Source: Nemertoderma westbladi (taxonomy: Eukaryota > Xenacoelomorpha > Nemertodermatida > Nemertodermatidae). From it: DNA of 45,461 nt. The position numbers were made by a program, and so were the translations under genes. The notes under the pieces were generated by a model, which made no database searches, had not been told where the DNA came from, and saw nothing but the letters and a program-made list of their open reading frames with translations. The DNA is taken from the NCBI GenBank assembly GCA_032718475.1, contig JAUCBJ010000394.1, positions 1-45,461 on the forward strand. The letters run 5' to 3'. Positions 22,201 to 29,480 of the stretch are shown here, piece by piece; within the stretch, counting starts at the first letter, position 1; every line of letters begins with the position of its first letter.

Positions 22201-24941
22201 TCCGCTTTTGATGAACATGAAGTTCGGTATCTTTCTATAAAAGACAGTACCCTGCCCATTACAAGTACAGAAGTATACAGCGGCTTACAGTTGGGTATTC
22301 TCAGCGAGATTTCGCTGCTTTGTGAAACCAAATCTCGCTGCCTATTTCCTCAAAATTGCAGCCAAATCGGGTTGCCTTTGAGATCTCCGAACATCAAAGG
22401 ATGCCCGACTTGCTACTTCAGTACTTGAGATCTGCTAGACATACAGACATACCTTCTGGGATATGAGTGACATCTTTCTGAGTCTCAATTGCCTAACTAC
22501 AAACTTCCCCAAGCCGTAGGTATCACGTAGGCAGGTAGGCCTATCTAATAGCAACAGACTCAGACTCCCAAATGGCCACTGGGCTTTAGTCAAATTGATG
22601 AATAGGATGGCCGCATCTACCTACAGTAGGTCTAGGCCTATACCAGTATACAGAGCTGTGATGTAGGCCTAACTCCTACATGTCTTACTACCAGCGAGGC
22701 TTTGTATTCACTTTCACAGGCAGACAGGTTTCGTATATCAGTACAGCAGTATAATCCTATTATATCGCTTAACAATCATGCATTAATCAGTTAATATGCT
22801 AATATGCAGTATGCACACTTCAGCACTTACAGTAGAGAATCAGAAATTGAATACATATCTGTATAAGTGTGAAGTAAGCAGGGTTGGCAACCAATGGTTT
22901 TTCTCACCATTGGTTTTTTATGGTTTTTTGGTTTAACCAACTTTTTAAAAAAGGCGAAAAAATTGGGTTTTTATGGTTTTTCATAAAATTGTAAAATTAA
23001 CGCTGTAAATAATATAAAGCAGACTGGTAGTCGCATTTCTTTTTCATTTTGCACTATTCAGCTATTAGAAGGAAAAAATTTCGCTCACTTTGAGTTTTGC
23101 TCGCGTTTCTTTATCTTACATTTTGCACTGTTCAGCTGTTCTGCTGTTAGAATGGACAAATTTCTCTCACTTTGAGTTTTGCTCGCGTTTCTTTTTCATC
23201 TGTTAATTTTGCAATGTTAATGAAAAGGTTTTGCTCGCTTCGCTGGCGTATGTTTCTCGTTTACATTGTTAAAATGTGGTGTGCGCGTTTTTTTTTCGGT
23301 GCATGCGCGGTAGGCAGTAGGTATATTGTCCAATATTGCGGGGCTGAAAAATTGTGCACAGGCGTTGTGCGCGGTTCAGTGGTGGTTTGCAGCCTGGCGT
23401 GCAGTGGAGCAGTGCAGACGTCTGGACGCTGGTATGTATTTTTACGTTGTATGTTGTTAGTATTTTGTCACATGCTGACATGGCTGCATGGGCTGCACCT
23501 GCAATGGGTTGGATGAGAGTAAGGACAGAACAGAACAGCAGAAGAAACGCTTCAAACCAGCATACTGTATGTTGTATGTGGCCTTATTCAGTTATTCCAG
23601 TATTTTGTTCTATTGTATTGGGTGTTGGGCAAGCGCAAGGGTTGTACTGTCAGACTGTTGTATCTTGTATGTAGGCCCTACCTACATTTCACATTTGTAT
23701 GTATTGCTGTATTGGATTTAATTAAACCACAGAAAAACCATAAAAAACCATAAAAAACCGAAAAAAACCATAAAAAACCAAACAATAAAACCAAAACCAA
23801 AAATTTTTTTTCAAAAAACAAAGAATAATGTACTGACTTAAGCCTGTAAGCAGGAAGGTTGCAGTGCAGTCAGCTGATCAGATTACAGTACAGCAGTATC
23901 GCTAGGGAATACTGGAATAGACTATAATAATACAGAAGTACAGGACAGTAGGATGGAGGCCCCCAAACAGGAATGAGCCAATATATAACCTATTAACCTG
24001 TACAAATACTAATTCATTTATTGTTTTGGTTCGATTCAGCCCTTCTGTAACCTGTGTTTTTGGTGAAAACCTGGTATTCTTCACATGGGCCATAAAACAA
24101 CAACATGACACAAATACAACGTGACACAATCAATTGATATATTTAATGGTTTTCAAAATAATATTGTGCTAGCACCAAATTTTGCTCCCATTTCCGAAAA
24201 ATACAAGTTTGAGATTTCTACTTTGATAATTATTTATTCCATTGAATTCAGAATAGCCCAAAACCTCTAAAATGCGAGAAATACTGTAAGTTGTCACAAT
24301 CAATTGAACTATTGAAAGGATTTTCAAAATTTTGTGCTGGCACCAAATTTTGCACACAGCACCGAAAAATACAAGTTTGATACATCTTGTGCAACTCGTA
24401 TATATTTTATCGAAACCAGAACTCAAAAAAAAACAAATGGGTAAAAAAAGGTTAAACAATCAATTTACAAAATTGACATATTTCAAAATTTGGTGCTGGC
24501 ACCAAAATTTGGCACCCACCAGAAAAACAAACAAGTTTGAAATTTCTAAGTAAGTTTATATGATTTCCATCTATTTGCAAACACCAAAAAACCGGTGTAA
24601 ATCTAAAATAGAGATGTTACAAATCATATTTCATGAAATGTAATTTTCAAAAAACGTCTCAAAAAATGCCAAAAGTAGGGTTAAAAATAGTGGTTATAAC
24701 AATAAACCCACGAGGGGGGGGGGGGTCATATTGACCACCCCCCCCCCCCCGGGTTTAATAGGGTTAATAGATAGTAGGCCTACACAACTACTGTATAGTA
24801 ATAAAATAATGTATTTTTAGTAAATTTAGGCCCAATATTACTTACGTCATCCATTAGCATAATAATTACATTTGTCGAGTCAACTTTGGCACACAAATAG
24901 ACGAACAATACAAATAACTGTATGAGTCCATTACATGCCAT
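10122..24941 (-). CDS. GALNS: N-acetylgalactosamine-6-sulfatase-like gene, exons 1-4 (3' part not found)
   Basis: Four minus-strand exons join in phase: 24941-24846, 12137-12014, 10557-10380, 10265-10122. They encode about the first 181 residues of a sulfatase; family members have about 520. GALNS is a lysosomal enzyme that removes 6-sulfate from GalNAc and Gal in keratan and chondroitin sulfate. Visible signs are a signal peptide (about residues 1-21), the metal-binding MDD (30-32) with MGWGD after it, the CSPSR formylglycine signature at residues 71-75 (split by intron 2), [15 protein letters not shown] (131-136), and RHGF...[11 protein letters not shown], which is diagnostic for the GALNS branch over other arylsulfatases. 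Intron 1 is 12.7 kb, intron 2 is 1.46 kb, intron 3 is 114 bp. Exons 1-4 show no lesion. The remaining exons may lie left of the window or have been lost. Confidence 0.9.
10380..10557 (-). CDS. GALNS: GALNS-like exon 3 (TGRLPIRNG to GKW)
   Basis: The acceptor aatttcaaattgcag is followed by 178 bases that begin by completing CSPSR, continue [14 protein letters not shown], and end SKIVGKW with the Trp codon split as TG before GTGAGT. No stops occur. Phases in (1) and out (2) match exons 2 and 4 exactly. Confidence 0.92.
10558..12013. other. GALNS-like intron 2
   Basis: This 1.46-kb intron is AT-rich and contains an internally deleted LINE fragment (about 11385-11968) on the opposite strand. No other feature was identified. 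Confidence 0.6.
11385..11968 (+). pseudogene. LINE (non-LTR retrotransposon) reverse transcriptase fragment, internally deleted
   Basis: Reading on the plus strand, [20 protein letters not shown] is followed by an in-frame TAA at 11526 and then [31 protein letters not shown] and [11 protein letters not shown]. These are the N-terminal fingers motifs of non-LTR reverse transcriptases. The segment that should hold the next RT motifs partly collapses (SIYDDS-like at about 11890). It then jumps at GAAGTCAGG to sequence (about 11915-11965) matching the region just after the RT core in the copy at 27541. The piece is dead: stop codon, frame breaks and an internal deletion. The exact LINE clade cannot be fixed by eye. 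Confidence 0.8.
12014..12137 (-). CDS. GALNS: GALNS-like exon 2 (MGWGD to formylglycine cysteine)
   Basis: The acceptor tgtatttttcag precedes ATGGGATGG; the donor is CCGT followed by GTAAGT. Its 124 bases encode 41 residues plus one base. It contains ETPNLD and ends NPLCSP, carrying the cysteine that is converted to formylglycine. The leftover T completes the next Ser across the intron. Confidence 0.92.
12138..14140. other. GALNS-like intron 1, proximal part
   Basis: AT-rich DNA with a 14-base C run at 13416-13429. Short minus-strand frames (12157-12435, 13624-13833) have no recognisable domain or splice context. I see no gene. Confidence 0.5.
14141..14460. mobile_element. Small inverted-repeat transposon (MITE-like), 320 bp
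   Basis: It begins CAGAGGCGTAGC (14141-14152) and ends with the exact reverse complement GCTACGCCTCTG (14449-14460). Both ends continue into GC-rich subterminal sequence around GGGGCGCC motifs. There is no coding capacity. A matching target-site duplication is not obvious, so the superfamily (hAT-like is possible) is open. It lies about 110 bp before the minisatellite. Confidence 0.65.
14573..16318. repeat. 18-bp minisatellite, 97 units in register
   Basis: The unit AAATATAGAAACTCGAGT is repeated without any insertion or deletion: unit starts fall every 18 bases from 14573 to 16301. Nearly every unit carries CTCGAG. Most variation is at bases 9-10 of the unit (AA, TA or CA). The first unit and the last two are the most diverged, as expected when turnover acts inside the array. 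Because 18 is a multiple of 3, several long open frames cross the array on both strands (up to 655 codons); these are artefacts. The array lies inside the first intron of the sulfatase gene. Confidence 0.97.
16319..17180. other. AT-rich spacer between minisatellite and CD109-like gene
   Basis: No gene or clear repeat was seen. This is the 3' flank of the minus-strand CD109-like gene. Confidence 0.5.
17181..17186 (-). promoter_or_regulatory. Polyadenylation signal of the CD109-like gene
   Basis: AATAAA on the minus strand, about 100 nt after the stop codon. Confidence 0.6.
17288..21688 (-). CDS. CD109: CD109-like thioester protein of the alpha-2-macroglobulin family, intronless
   Basis: One uninterrupted frame of 1466 codons, close to the usual length for CD109 (about 1445). 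It starts with a signal peptide (about 1-23), then the macroglobulin domains and [12 protein letters not shown] bait-like segment (about 650-700) has a basic cluster before WFPEAW (about 705); then come PDTITSW and the thioester motif GCGEQ with Cys943 and Gln946. His1056, in HKDMQGG, sits where C3 and C4B carry the catalytic histidine, so the thioester should prefer hydroxyl targets. A receptor-binding-like domain near the C-terminus is followed by Cys-rich [12 protein letters not shown] and a short hydrophobic tail with small residues before it, as in a GPI-anchor signal; this supports CD109 over secreted complement or TEP forms. Such proteins bind proteases or surfaces and modulate signalling or innate immunity. 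It lies wholly inside intron 1 of the sulfatase gene, on the same strand. Confidence 0.93.
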   Translation of the reverse strand: MNVVDILSLFIVVAAASLPSLDATSYIIISPKSFRSGQNLTVNAFIVSESNEQDVTLSIIHGSDSPPIVEAEFKVTTNVSNELVLMIPAVIEEREKSGKYSLFAKGTSPVIFSNSTAIEFEKRSFSTFIQTDKAIYKPGETVNLRGLAVEPDDLQIVRNVKFQLEVIDPNGNKIVKHDMDTGATGVLQYKFPLSSEPPLGDWVIRLTSETGIKEEKQITVDRYVLPKFEVIIDSPAFIVTSDKEFSVSVEAKYTYGKDVKGTAKIEIAKHGKSIVIQTANIAGKHTFTLNLADYKAIVEYAGSVSLVVEVVDSVTGKSANSTSGVIVYDNELSLEFTKYSPDTFKPGLPFTAYIRATFPDGSRLNDGISRNIVVTAKLWDNELFSKIYNINPSGIVKIEIDGEALISDIDEEEDRYRYRQEIFTIEAVYSGRGSRSVSVVATPKKAFSPSNNFIQISSESSTFEPEKIATFKIRSTEISGELIYQIISRGNIIDIGKQNIASLTGDLAINVAQSMSPSANIVVFYTRTDGEVVADSFNFYVNGLIRNKVSLEFSKTQQKPGAYVNLDIVSGDNAKVFLLSIDQSVLLLKSGNDITQDDVKAGIEMFGSSIADSGDRPLPLGRVGKYWPRSDIGSDASLTFMKSGLIILTNLIIPKTLQPYMFPEVQMMDAEVARGAPGGVLFKNAVSVKEEVVSGKPEKLQSPKRVRKWFPEAWIWKDVTVDNDGRATIIEKVPDTITSWVTTAFSVSDTTGLGVVDSPVTLEAFTPFFVQLNLPYSVIRGEKLVVEATVFNYLPGSQSVTISLQDSDDFTIIPKKGSSSASSNSQYLSYQITLPSNTGKTVGFPIIPRRLGIIKLKVTAQTTTTADAVERTLKVEPEGVPGIFTKSWFIDLTESSPLQREFSSEIPPDAVENSTRAVVSVVGDVMGPSIDNIDQLLMMPTGCGEQNMITFAPNVYVRNYLIEIGELTSEISEKTSKFMLIGYQRELTYMRKDGSFSAFGDRDDSGSLWLTAFVIKVFAQSKSFIDIDPIVIEDATKWMSDHQSGGKFSEPGTIHHKDMQGGVTSGVTMTAFVSIALSEAIRAAVYTDDQLAISLRQQATEYLEKELDSIKDDVYALALVTYALTLSKSEKAVDALSALEELATVEDGMKYWKKPPIVDVIPVDGDQMWRCPYYPPASHDIEMTSYALLIYSETDNVISGMSVLRWLSSQRNDLGGFSSTQDTIIALQALSKFTFTHKADMDVTVTSDDFTGTVTVNTNNLSVMQKLELPDVGSTVTVNAVGEGQALLQLVVKYNTYKESYKPSFLVGVELVDYSKNELLVTACTQYTEEGDSGMAVMEVGIPSGFSIDLESLNDVPNLKRVDPDPPGGKVNLYFGQLYSSKDTCVTMTMLRDTIVTGSQPSTVKVYDYYQPAMQKTATYQSEALKSVEVCDVCESCDNVCGDRGVSISSTASLSISLFVFLLLVI
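21722..21729 (-). promoter_or_regulatory. TATA-like element upstream of the CD109-like gene
   Basis: TATATATA on the minus strand about 34 nt before the ATG. This would give a very short leader, so the true start site may use it only if the 5' UTR is minimal. Confidence 0.3.
21730..22878. other. Upstream region of the CD109-like gene
   Basis: No gene seen. ACTGACTGACTGACGTAGG-type segments occur twice (about 21966 and 22088), and TAGGCCTA and TACAGTA motifs are frequent. Confidence 0.45.
22879..23812. mobile_element. Candidate inverted-repeat element with GGTTTTTTATGG subterminal repeats
   Basis: The left side starts CAGGGTTGGCAACC (22879-22892), a hAT-like end, then runs through repeated GGTTTTTTATGG blocks to about 22985. 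The right side (23720-23812) carries the same blocks in reverse (CCATAAAAAACC, several times). The matching right terminus is not clear, so the element is probably broken. Short GC-richer open frames inside (23172-23721) show no known domain. Confidence 0.45.
23033..23240 (+). repeat. Degenerate tandem repeat, about 75 bp unit, 3 copies
   Basis: Blocks containing TTTTGCACTRTTCAGCTRTT, then CTCACTTTGAGTTTTGCTCG and CGTTTCTTT, recur three times, the last copy shortened. They lie inside the candidate element at 22879-23812. Confidence 0.6.
23813..24128. other. No feature seen
   Basis: Intron 1 sequence of the sulfatase gene without recognisable structure. Confidence 0.4.
24129..24560 (+). repeat. 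Three diverged tandem copies of an about 165-bp repeat
   Basis: Copies begin at CAATCAATT near 24127, 24298 and 24457. Each carries a GTGCTGGCACCAAA-type box and then an ACAAGTTTGA box at similar spacing. In the third copy the box extends to a near-perfect palindrome, TTTGGTGCTGGCACCAAA. The copies are old (many differences). They lie in the sulfatase intron, shortly after its exon 1. Confidence 0.7.
24704..24756. repeat. Long G-run/C-run inverted repeat (hairpin)
   Basis: AAACCC, then 12 G (24714-24725), a short centre, 13 C (24738-24750), then GGGTTT. The two halves can pair into a long GC stem, and each single strand could also form a G-quadruplex or i-motif. It sits about 90-140 nt into intron 1 of the sulfatase, downstream of the exon 1 donor. 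Confidence 0.75.
24846..24941 (-). CDS. GALNS: GALNS-like exon 1 (signal peptide and MDD motif)
   Basis: ATG at 24941 opens 32 codons ending in Met-Asp-Asp directly before a GTAAG donor (24845), phase 0. The first 20 or so residues are a hydrophobic signal peptide, followed by NVIIMLMDD, the first beta-strand and metal-binding aspartates of sulfatases. Nothing upstream suggests an extra coding exon. Confidence 0.87.
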
Positions 24942-25973
24942 AGTGTTGCCAGCCTCTTACGCAATCCACTCAAATTAGCACGAGTAATATACTGTAGTTA
25001 CGGGCCTGTGGGAAAGTCCTACAGCATCTAAACGATTCCCGCAATAGGATAACGAAAGTTTAAGCCAAATAATACTGTAGGGTACAGTAATTCCCTATCC
25101 GCTAACAACAATCCGATATTTTTTAATACAAAACTCACGACACCGAATATTATTATTAGATATAGCTATTAATTGTAGTGCGACGTTTTTTTAATGCTGT
25201 ATGCTTATTGGCTACCTACCTACTAGAAAGTTTTACTTTTTGTGCTTGAATGTACAGTTAGTAAAAAAAAGCATTAAATAAATGTAGTTATTATGGCTAT
25301 CTGCCTGCAGTAGGCCTACACCTACAGTACGAGTACACAGTATTTGAAATGCCATGGCATGCTGAGTTGAATTAATATTTTTTGAAAATTTTGGAGAGTC
25401 AATCCAATGAATTACCGCAATATTTCAGGAGATGATGTAGGCCTATTAATTGTTAAGAAAAGTAGGTTTAATGGAGCCACGGCGATTAAATTCAGTAGCT
25501 GAATGTATTCCGCTGGTAATCGAGCCGAAGTCGAGGAAAACCACCAATACGCTTGAAACGTTGTAGCTGATGCTTTGGGTTTAATGTCAGAAATTTGGAT
25601 GTTGCCCAATCAGGGGCCACAATCAACATTTTTCACATTTTTAAATAATAACTTTCCACAACGGTCTTTTAAAAAATGAGATGATACAGTAGGCCTTCGT
25701 TATAATGATTCTGGTCTGGTTTTTTTCTTTTTTTTTTGTTCAAACAGTATGTTACACGACTTAATGTATTATCTTATACCACAGTCCACAATTTAGTTTT
25801 CATATCGATACAGTGATAGAACTGTAATACATATTAATTTGTTTATTAATTGTAATCCTTCCATTTCTGGAATATAAGTTTATTTCTTCAATGTTCAAAA
25901 ATTCCCCGACTTCTCAGACCCAACCGTGTATTTAATCTATCAATGTAGGCCTATGGTTCTTTTTTCTCCACAG
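24942..25973. other. Upstream region of the sulfatase gene
   Basis: This stretch should contain the sulfatase promoter. I found no clear TATA box. It separates the sulfatase ATG from a plus-strand exon at 25974, so a head-to-head gene pair is possible. Confidence 0.4.
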
Positions 25974-26269
25974 CAGTAGAAGAACCTGAGCTGCTATATG
26001 AAAGACCCAGCTGGAATTTCATTACAGAAGATGTCGGATTCAACTTTACCAGGATGCTACGCGTTCATGGCAATGCCAACTTTACCAATGAAGCATTGTA
26101 CAAGCTCGATAGTAGCATCATATTTCCAAAATCCAAACCCATCACCATCCTGCAGGCGAGACGGATGAGTCTTGCTATCGTAGAACTGATCAGCCTGCGT
26201 ATGATCTTATTCTATAGCCGCCACACGGTGAGAGAACTATGTGGTGGATATCCCTGTAAAGTCTGCTAG
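25974..26269 (+). CDS. Probable terminal exon of an unrecognised gene
   Basis: A strong acceptor (ttcttttttctccacag, a NAGNAG tandem site) opens a frame with two leftover bases and about 97 codons ending in TAG at 26267-26269. It reads VEEPELLYERPSWNF, FNFTRMLRVHGNANFTNEAL and ends CGGYPCKVC. Composition is less AT-rich than the flanks and the frame is uninterrupted. The upstream exon or exons must end in phase 1; I could not find one with a matching donor. No domain is recognised. An ATTAAA near 26431 could be its poly(A) signal. Confidence 0.5.
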
Positions 26270-27540
26270 AGAGAAGAGGCACTAAGCTGGTCCTCAAAAT
26301 TCGGATTAATTGTGGATTTACATGGATTATCTCGGCTAAGGAGGTTTTACCTTACAGGGCCCTAGCGCCGGTGTGGCCGATATGTAGCTATCTTACAGTA
26401 GTGTATTTTTGTGACTTACGGATAAAATGTATTAAATGATCATAATTTTAATGATCATCTATTACTATGTACTGTACTACAGTATAGACACTAAATGATA
26501 AGAATTTTAGTTCGTATTCTCAGTATATATCTACTGTATCTACCTTATTCTGTACATTAGTAAACAATAGTATAAATTATATGTTGGTTGCTTTTGGTCA
26601 GAGTCCAACTATATTATTTAATTTATTTTATCGTTATAGACAGTACAGTAGGTACACAATACATATGATACTGTATTAATAATAGATAAATTATTGTGGG
26701 GTGGAGCATGGAATACTAATTATTATACATAACGATAACGTACTTCACGGTAAAACATATAAATAACTACACTATTGTGGCTCGTATCCTGTATACCAAA
26801 ATACATTAGATCTCTCCCCCCGAGTGTATTTTGTCTAAGACCACTGAGGTATCGTATCAGGACGTTCAGTACGAATATTTTTTTTGCATGGCTAAACTAA
26901 ACTAAACCAATCTTATTCCTTATTATTTTTGTGATGGTTTCATTATTTTTGTGTTGAATTCAAAATATTTGTTTTATATTAATTATTTAGGGTTCAGACT
27001 ATAAACTATAATTTATATTGTTATACTGTTGCAGTGTCATTCTGCAAGTGAAAAAGTGATCTCCAGCGCAAACTGGAATCAAGAGAAATAAAGTTTCGTT
27101 AAACTTTGCAGAGAAAACACCGCCACTGCAACCTGTTCGTTTCCCTTAATGTTTAAATAAATTAAATTACTTTTAAACCCACTAAACACAAAGTTGATGT
27201 TTGCGGTCAATTTGCGCCATTGACTATGTTCCAATTATAATTTATTTGTTAAGAATACCCTGCCAATGTAACCTGTTTCTTTCCCCACTCTCATCCCCTG
27301 TCTCTCGTCATGAACAGAATAGCCATGTAGATAGCCAATCACAATTTTAAACTCTAGAATAGCCATACTGCCATAGCCAATCACAACTTTATTTTGCTGT
27401 AGGCCTATTCCTGTAGGGTTTTCGTTCTCAACATAATTATGCTGTACTTGGTTTCATTGGCTAATCTAAATTTTCATGACTATGTACACAATAATGCGTT
27501 ATTAATATATATGTATTAATGTAATGTATGTATTAATATG
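26270..27540. other. AT-rich DNA, no gene seen
   Basis: Probable 3' UTR of the preceding exon, then unstructured AT-rich sequence up to the 5' break of a LINE copy. Related short segments containing AATAGCCATA and AGCCAATCACAA occur twice near 27320-27390. Confidence 0.4.
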
Positions 27541-28558
27541 TATACGATGGTTCGACAACATTTGTGTCTACTGTTGACGGTGACACAGAACCAATTGAAG
27601 TGTTATGGTGAGTCCTCCAGGGAGACACGCTTGCACCATTCTTGTTCATAATTGTGGTTGACTATGTTCTACGCATGTCATTAGATCATCATAGTGATGA
27701 TGGGGTGATGATAACACCACCTACTGGCTCCAGAAGTCGAGGAAATCCTGCCAAGTACCTAACTGATCTAGGCTTTGCTGATGACTTAGGAGTACTCTCA
27801 GAATCACTAGAGGGAGCCCAACGGCTCCTCAGCTCCTTAGATCATGCTGCTTCTAGTGTTGGTCTTTTTATTAACTCCAGAAATACCAAAATTTTGACAG
27901 TTAACTTTGAAAATCCCCAGCAAGGCTCTGATCGGATGAGCATAAGCTCAAAGGATGGTATGCTTGAGCATGTGGACGACTTATGTTACCTGGGATCATA
28001 GATCAGGAAGTCAGGTGAGGACCTTCGAATACGTAAGGGAAAGGCATGGGTAGCCTTGAATAGGCTTTCCAGGATTTGGAAGTCACCGAGAATTAATCGG
28101 AAACTTAAGTTCCGATTATTTAGAGCAGTAGCAGTAGTAGTTCCAATACTCCTCTATGGGAGTCCATGCTGGGCTCTAACTGCTGAGGACACCAAATCCC
28201 TGGATGGCACATTCACAAGAATGCTACGCCGGGTTCATTGTGTCAAGTACAATGCACACATCTCCAACCAGACACTATATAACCTTGGAGGTGTCTCATT
28301 GGTTCCCTCAAGCTTGACACTAGAACAAAATCGCCTCCGCTTTGCAGGACATTGCTTTCGCCGTGAGTACTAGCCTGTGCATAATCTTGTACTTTGGCAG
28401 CCTCATGGAGTGAATAAGCATGGTAGACATCCGATGACTTTCTTGAGACGCATTTTAAAGGACACTGGCCTTGAAGATGCGGATGATCTCACAAATGTCA
28501 TGGGTGGTAGGGAGTTGTGGCGGCGCAATTTTGTCGACAAGCCGGCACAGCATTCTTA
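27541..28558 (+). pseudogene. LINE reverse transcriptase, 5'-truncated and disabled
   Basis: Homology begins abruptly at about 27541 (TVDGDTEPIEVLW). It continues after a TGA into VLQGDTLAPFLFIIVVDY, a catalytic FADD box (about 27775-27787), CYLGS, a TAG stop at 27999, the AWVALNRLSRIWKS thumb-like region, LLYGSPCWALT, RLRFAGHCFRREY, another TAG at 28372, and the C-terminal LILWQPHG-type motif (here LVLWQPHG). This is the downstream half of the same LINE family as the 11.4-kb fragment. At least three stop codons make it non-functional. It ends near 28558. Confidence 0.87.
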
Positions 28559-28669
28559 AAAATGCAGCTGCAATGCAGCATATGCCGATCCTATGTAGTA
28601 GTAATTAAGATGATTATTAAGAATGGCGAAATACTGAACAGCCGAATGAAAAATGATGGAGTTAACATT

Positions 28670-28695
28670 GGGGGGGGGGGGGGGGGGGGGGGGGG
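28670..28695 (+). repeat. 26-base poly-G tract
   Basis: An uninterrupted run of G, the longest homopolymer of its kind in the window. Length may be affected by sequencing. Confidence 0.85.
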
Positions 28696-28719
28696 AGAGA
28701 TTGTGCGTTTAAATGGCTT

Positions 28720-28838
28720 AGAATTTAATTTAATTTTTTTTTTCCAAAAACCTATAACCTGTTCAAAAATTCAGGTTTTTGGGTTCAAACCTAAAAAACC
28801 TAGGTTGACTAAAAACCTAGGTTGCCAGTCCTAGTTGT
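28720..28838. repeat. AAACCTAGGTT-type short repeats, possible transposon end
   Basis: CAGGTTTTTGGGTTCAAACC and AAACCTAGGTT motifs repeat here and finish near TAGGTTGCCAGTCCTAG, which resembles the reverse of the CAGGGTTGGCAACC end at 22879. Possibly the right end of a related element. Confidence 0.35.
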
Positions 28839-28867
28839 CGCACCAACACTCGCTATCCTGTTCTTCA

Positions 28868-29000
28868 ATAGATAGATAGATTTATTTATACATTATGTAA
28901 AAACAATAACAAATACACCAAACAATGTACCGGTATAAAGGTATTGTCCAACATAACATATAGGATTACCCCTAAAGCTTTGCAGCTTATTTCCAAGGGG
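28868..29000 (-). mobile_element. LINE 3' tail fragment, copy 1
   Basis: About 130 bp, read on the minus strand, ending in AATAAATCTATCTATCTA, a microsatellite tail typical of LINE insertions. It is the same sequence as 41595-41733. Only the 3' end is present, as with 5'-truncated retrotransposition. Confidence 0.7.
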
Positions 29001-29095
29001 TTCAACACCTCGGCTTGTTCACCGCGATTATCTACTTTACTTTATGTTTAAATCTGTAACTGTGAACAAAGTAGGTCACGAATAGTTAGCTGTAA

Positions 29096-29480
29096 GCAGG
29101 TAAGCAAGGTGCAAAATTCAGCCTACTATTTTAAAACAGCTGGGGGCAGTAATCAAGCTGTGCAGCTGTGTATATTAGTACTGCAGTAGGCTGTCAATGG
29201 CTGTGTGTACATGTACATGTACACTGTAAGTCAGGAAGTCAGCAAGTGTAAGCAAGGCTGCAAGGTGCAAAATTAGCCTACTATTTTAAAACAGCTGGGG
29301 GCAGTAATCAAGCTGTGTATATTACAGTATTAGTACTGTAGTAGGCTGTGTTTTGTACATGTACACTGTAAGTCAGGAAGTCAGCAAGTGTAAGCAAGGT
29401 GCAAAATTCAGCCTACTATTTTACAACAGCTGGGGGCTGTAATCAGGTTGTGTCAGTGTGTATATTAGTCAGTTAGTAGG
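29096..29480 (+). repeat. Three tandem copies of an about 135-156-bp repeat
   Basis: The segment AAGGTGCAAAATT, GCCTACTATTTTA, CAGCTGGGGGC, TGTGTATATTA, GTAGGCTG, then GTACACTGTAAGTCAGGAAG recurs. AGGTGC anchors are at 29107, 29263 and 29398. Copies are closely similar, with small internal indels. Confidence 0.85.

Noticed and set aside
23172-23721. Cluster of overlapping frames of 70-114 codons
   Set aside because: They lie inside a candidate transposon, with no domain and no consistent frame.
25471-25563. Possible first exon (MEPRRLNSVAE...) for the exon at 25974
   Set aside because: The frame ends in TAG and no donor in it gives the phase 1 needed by the 25974 acceptor.
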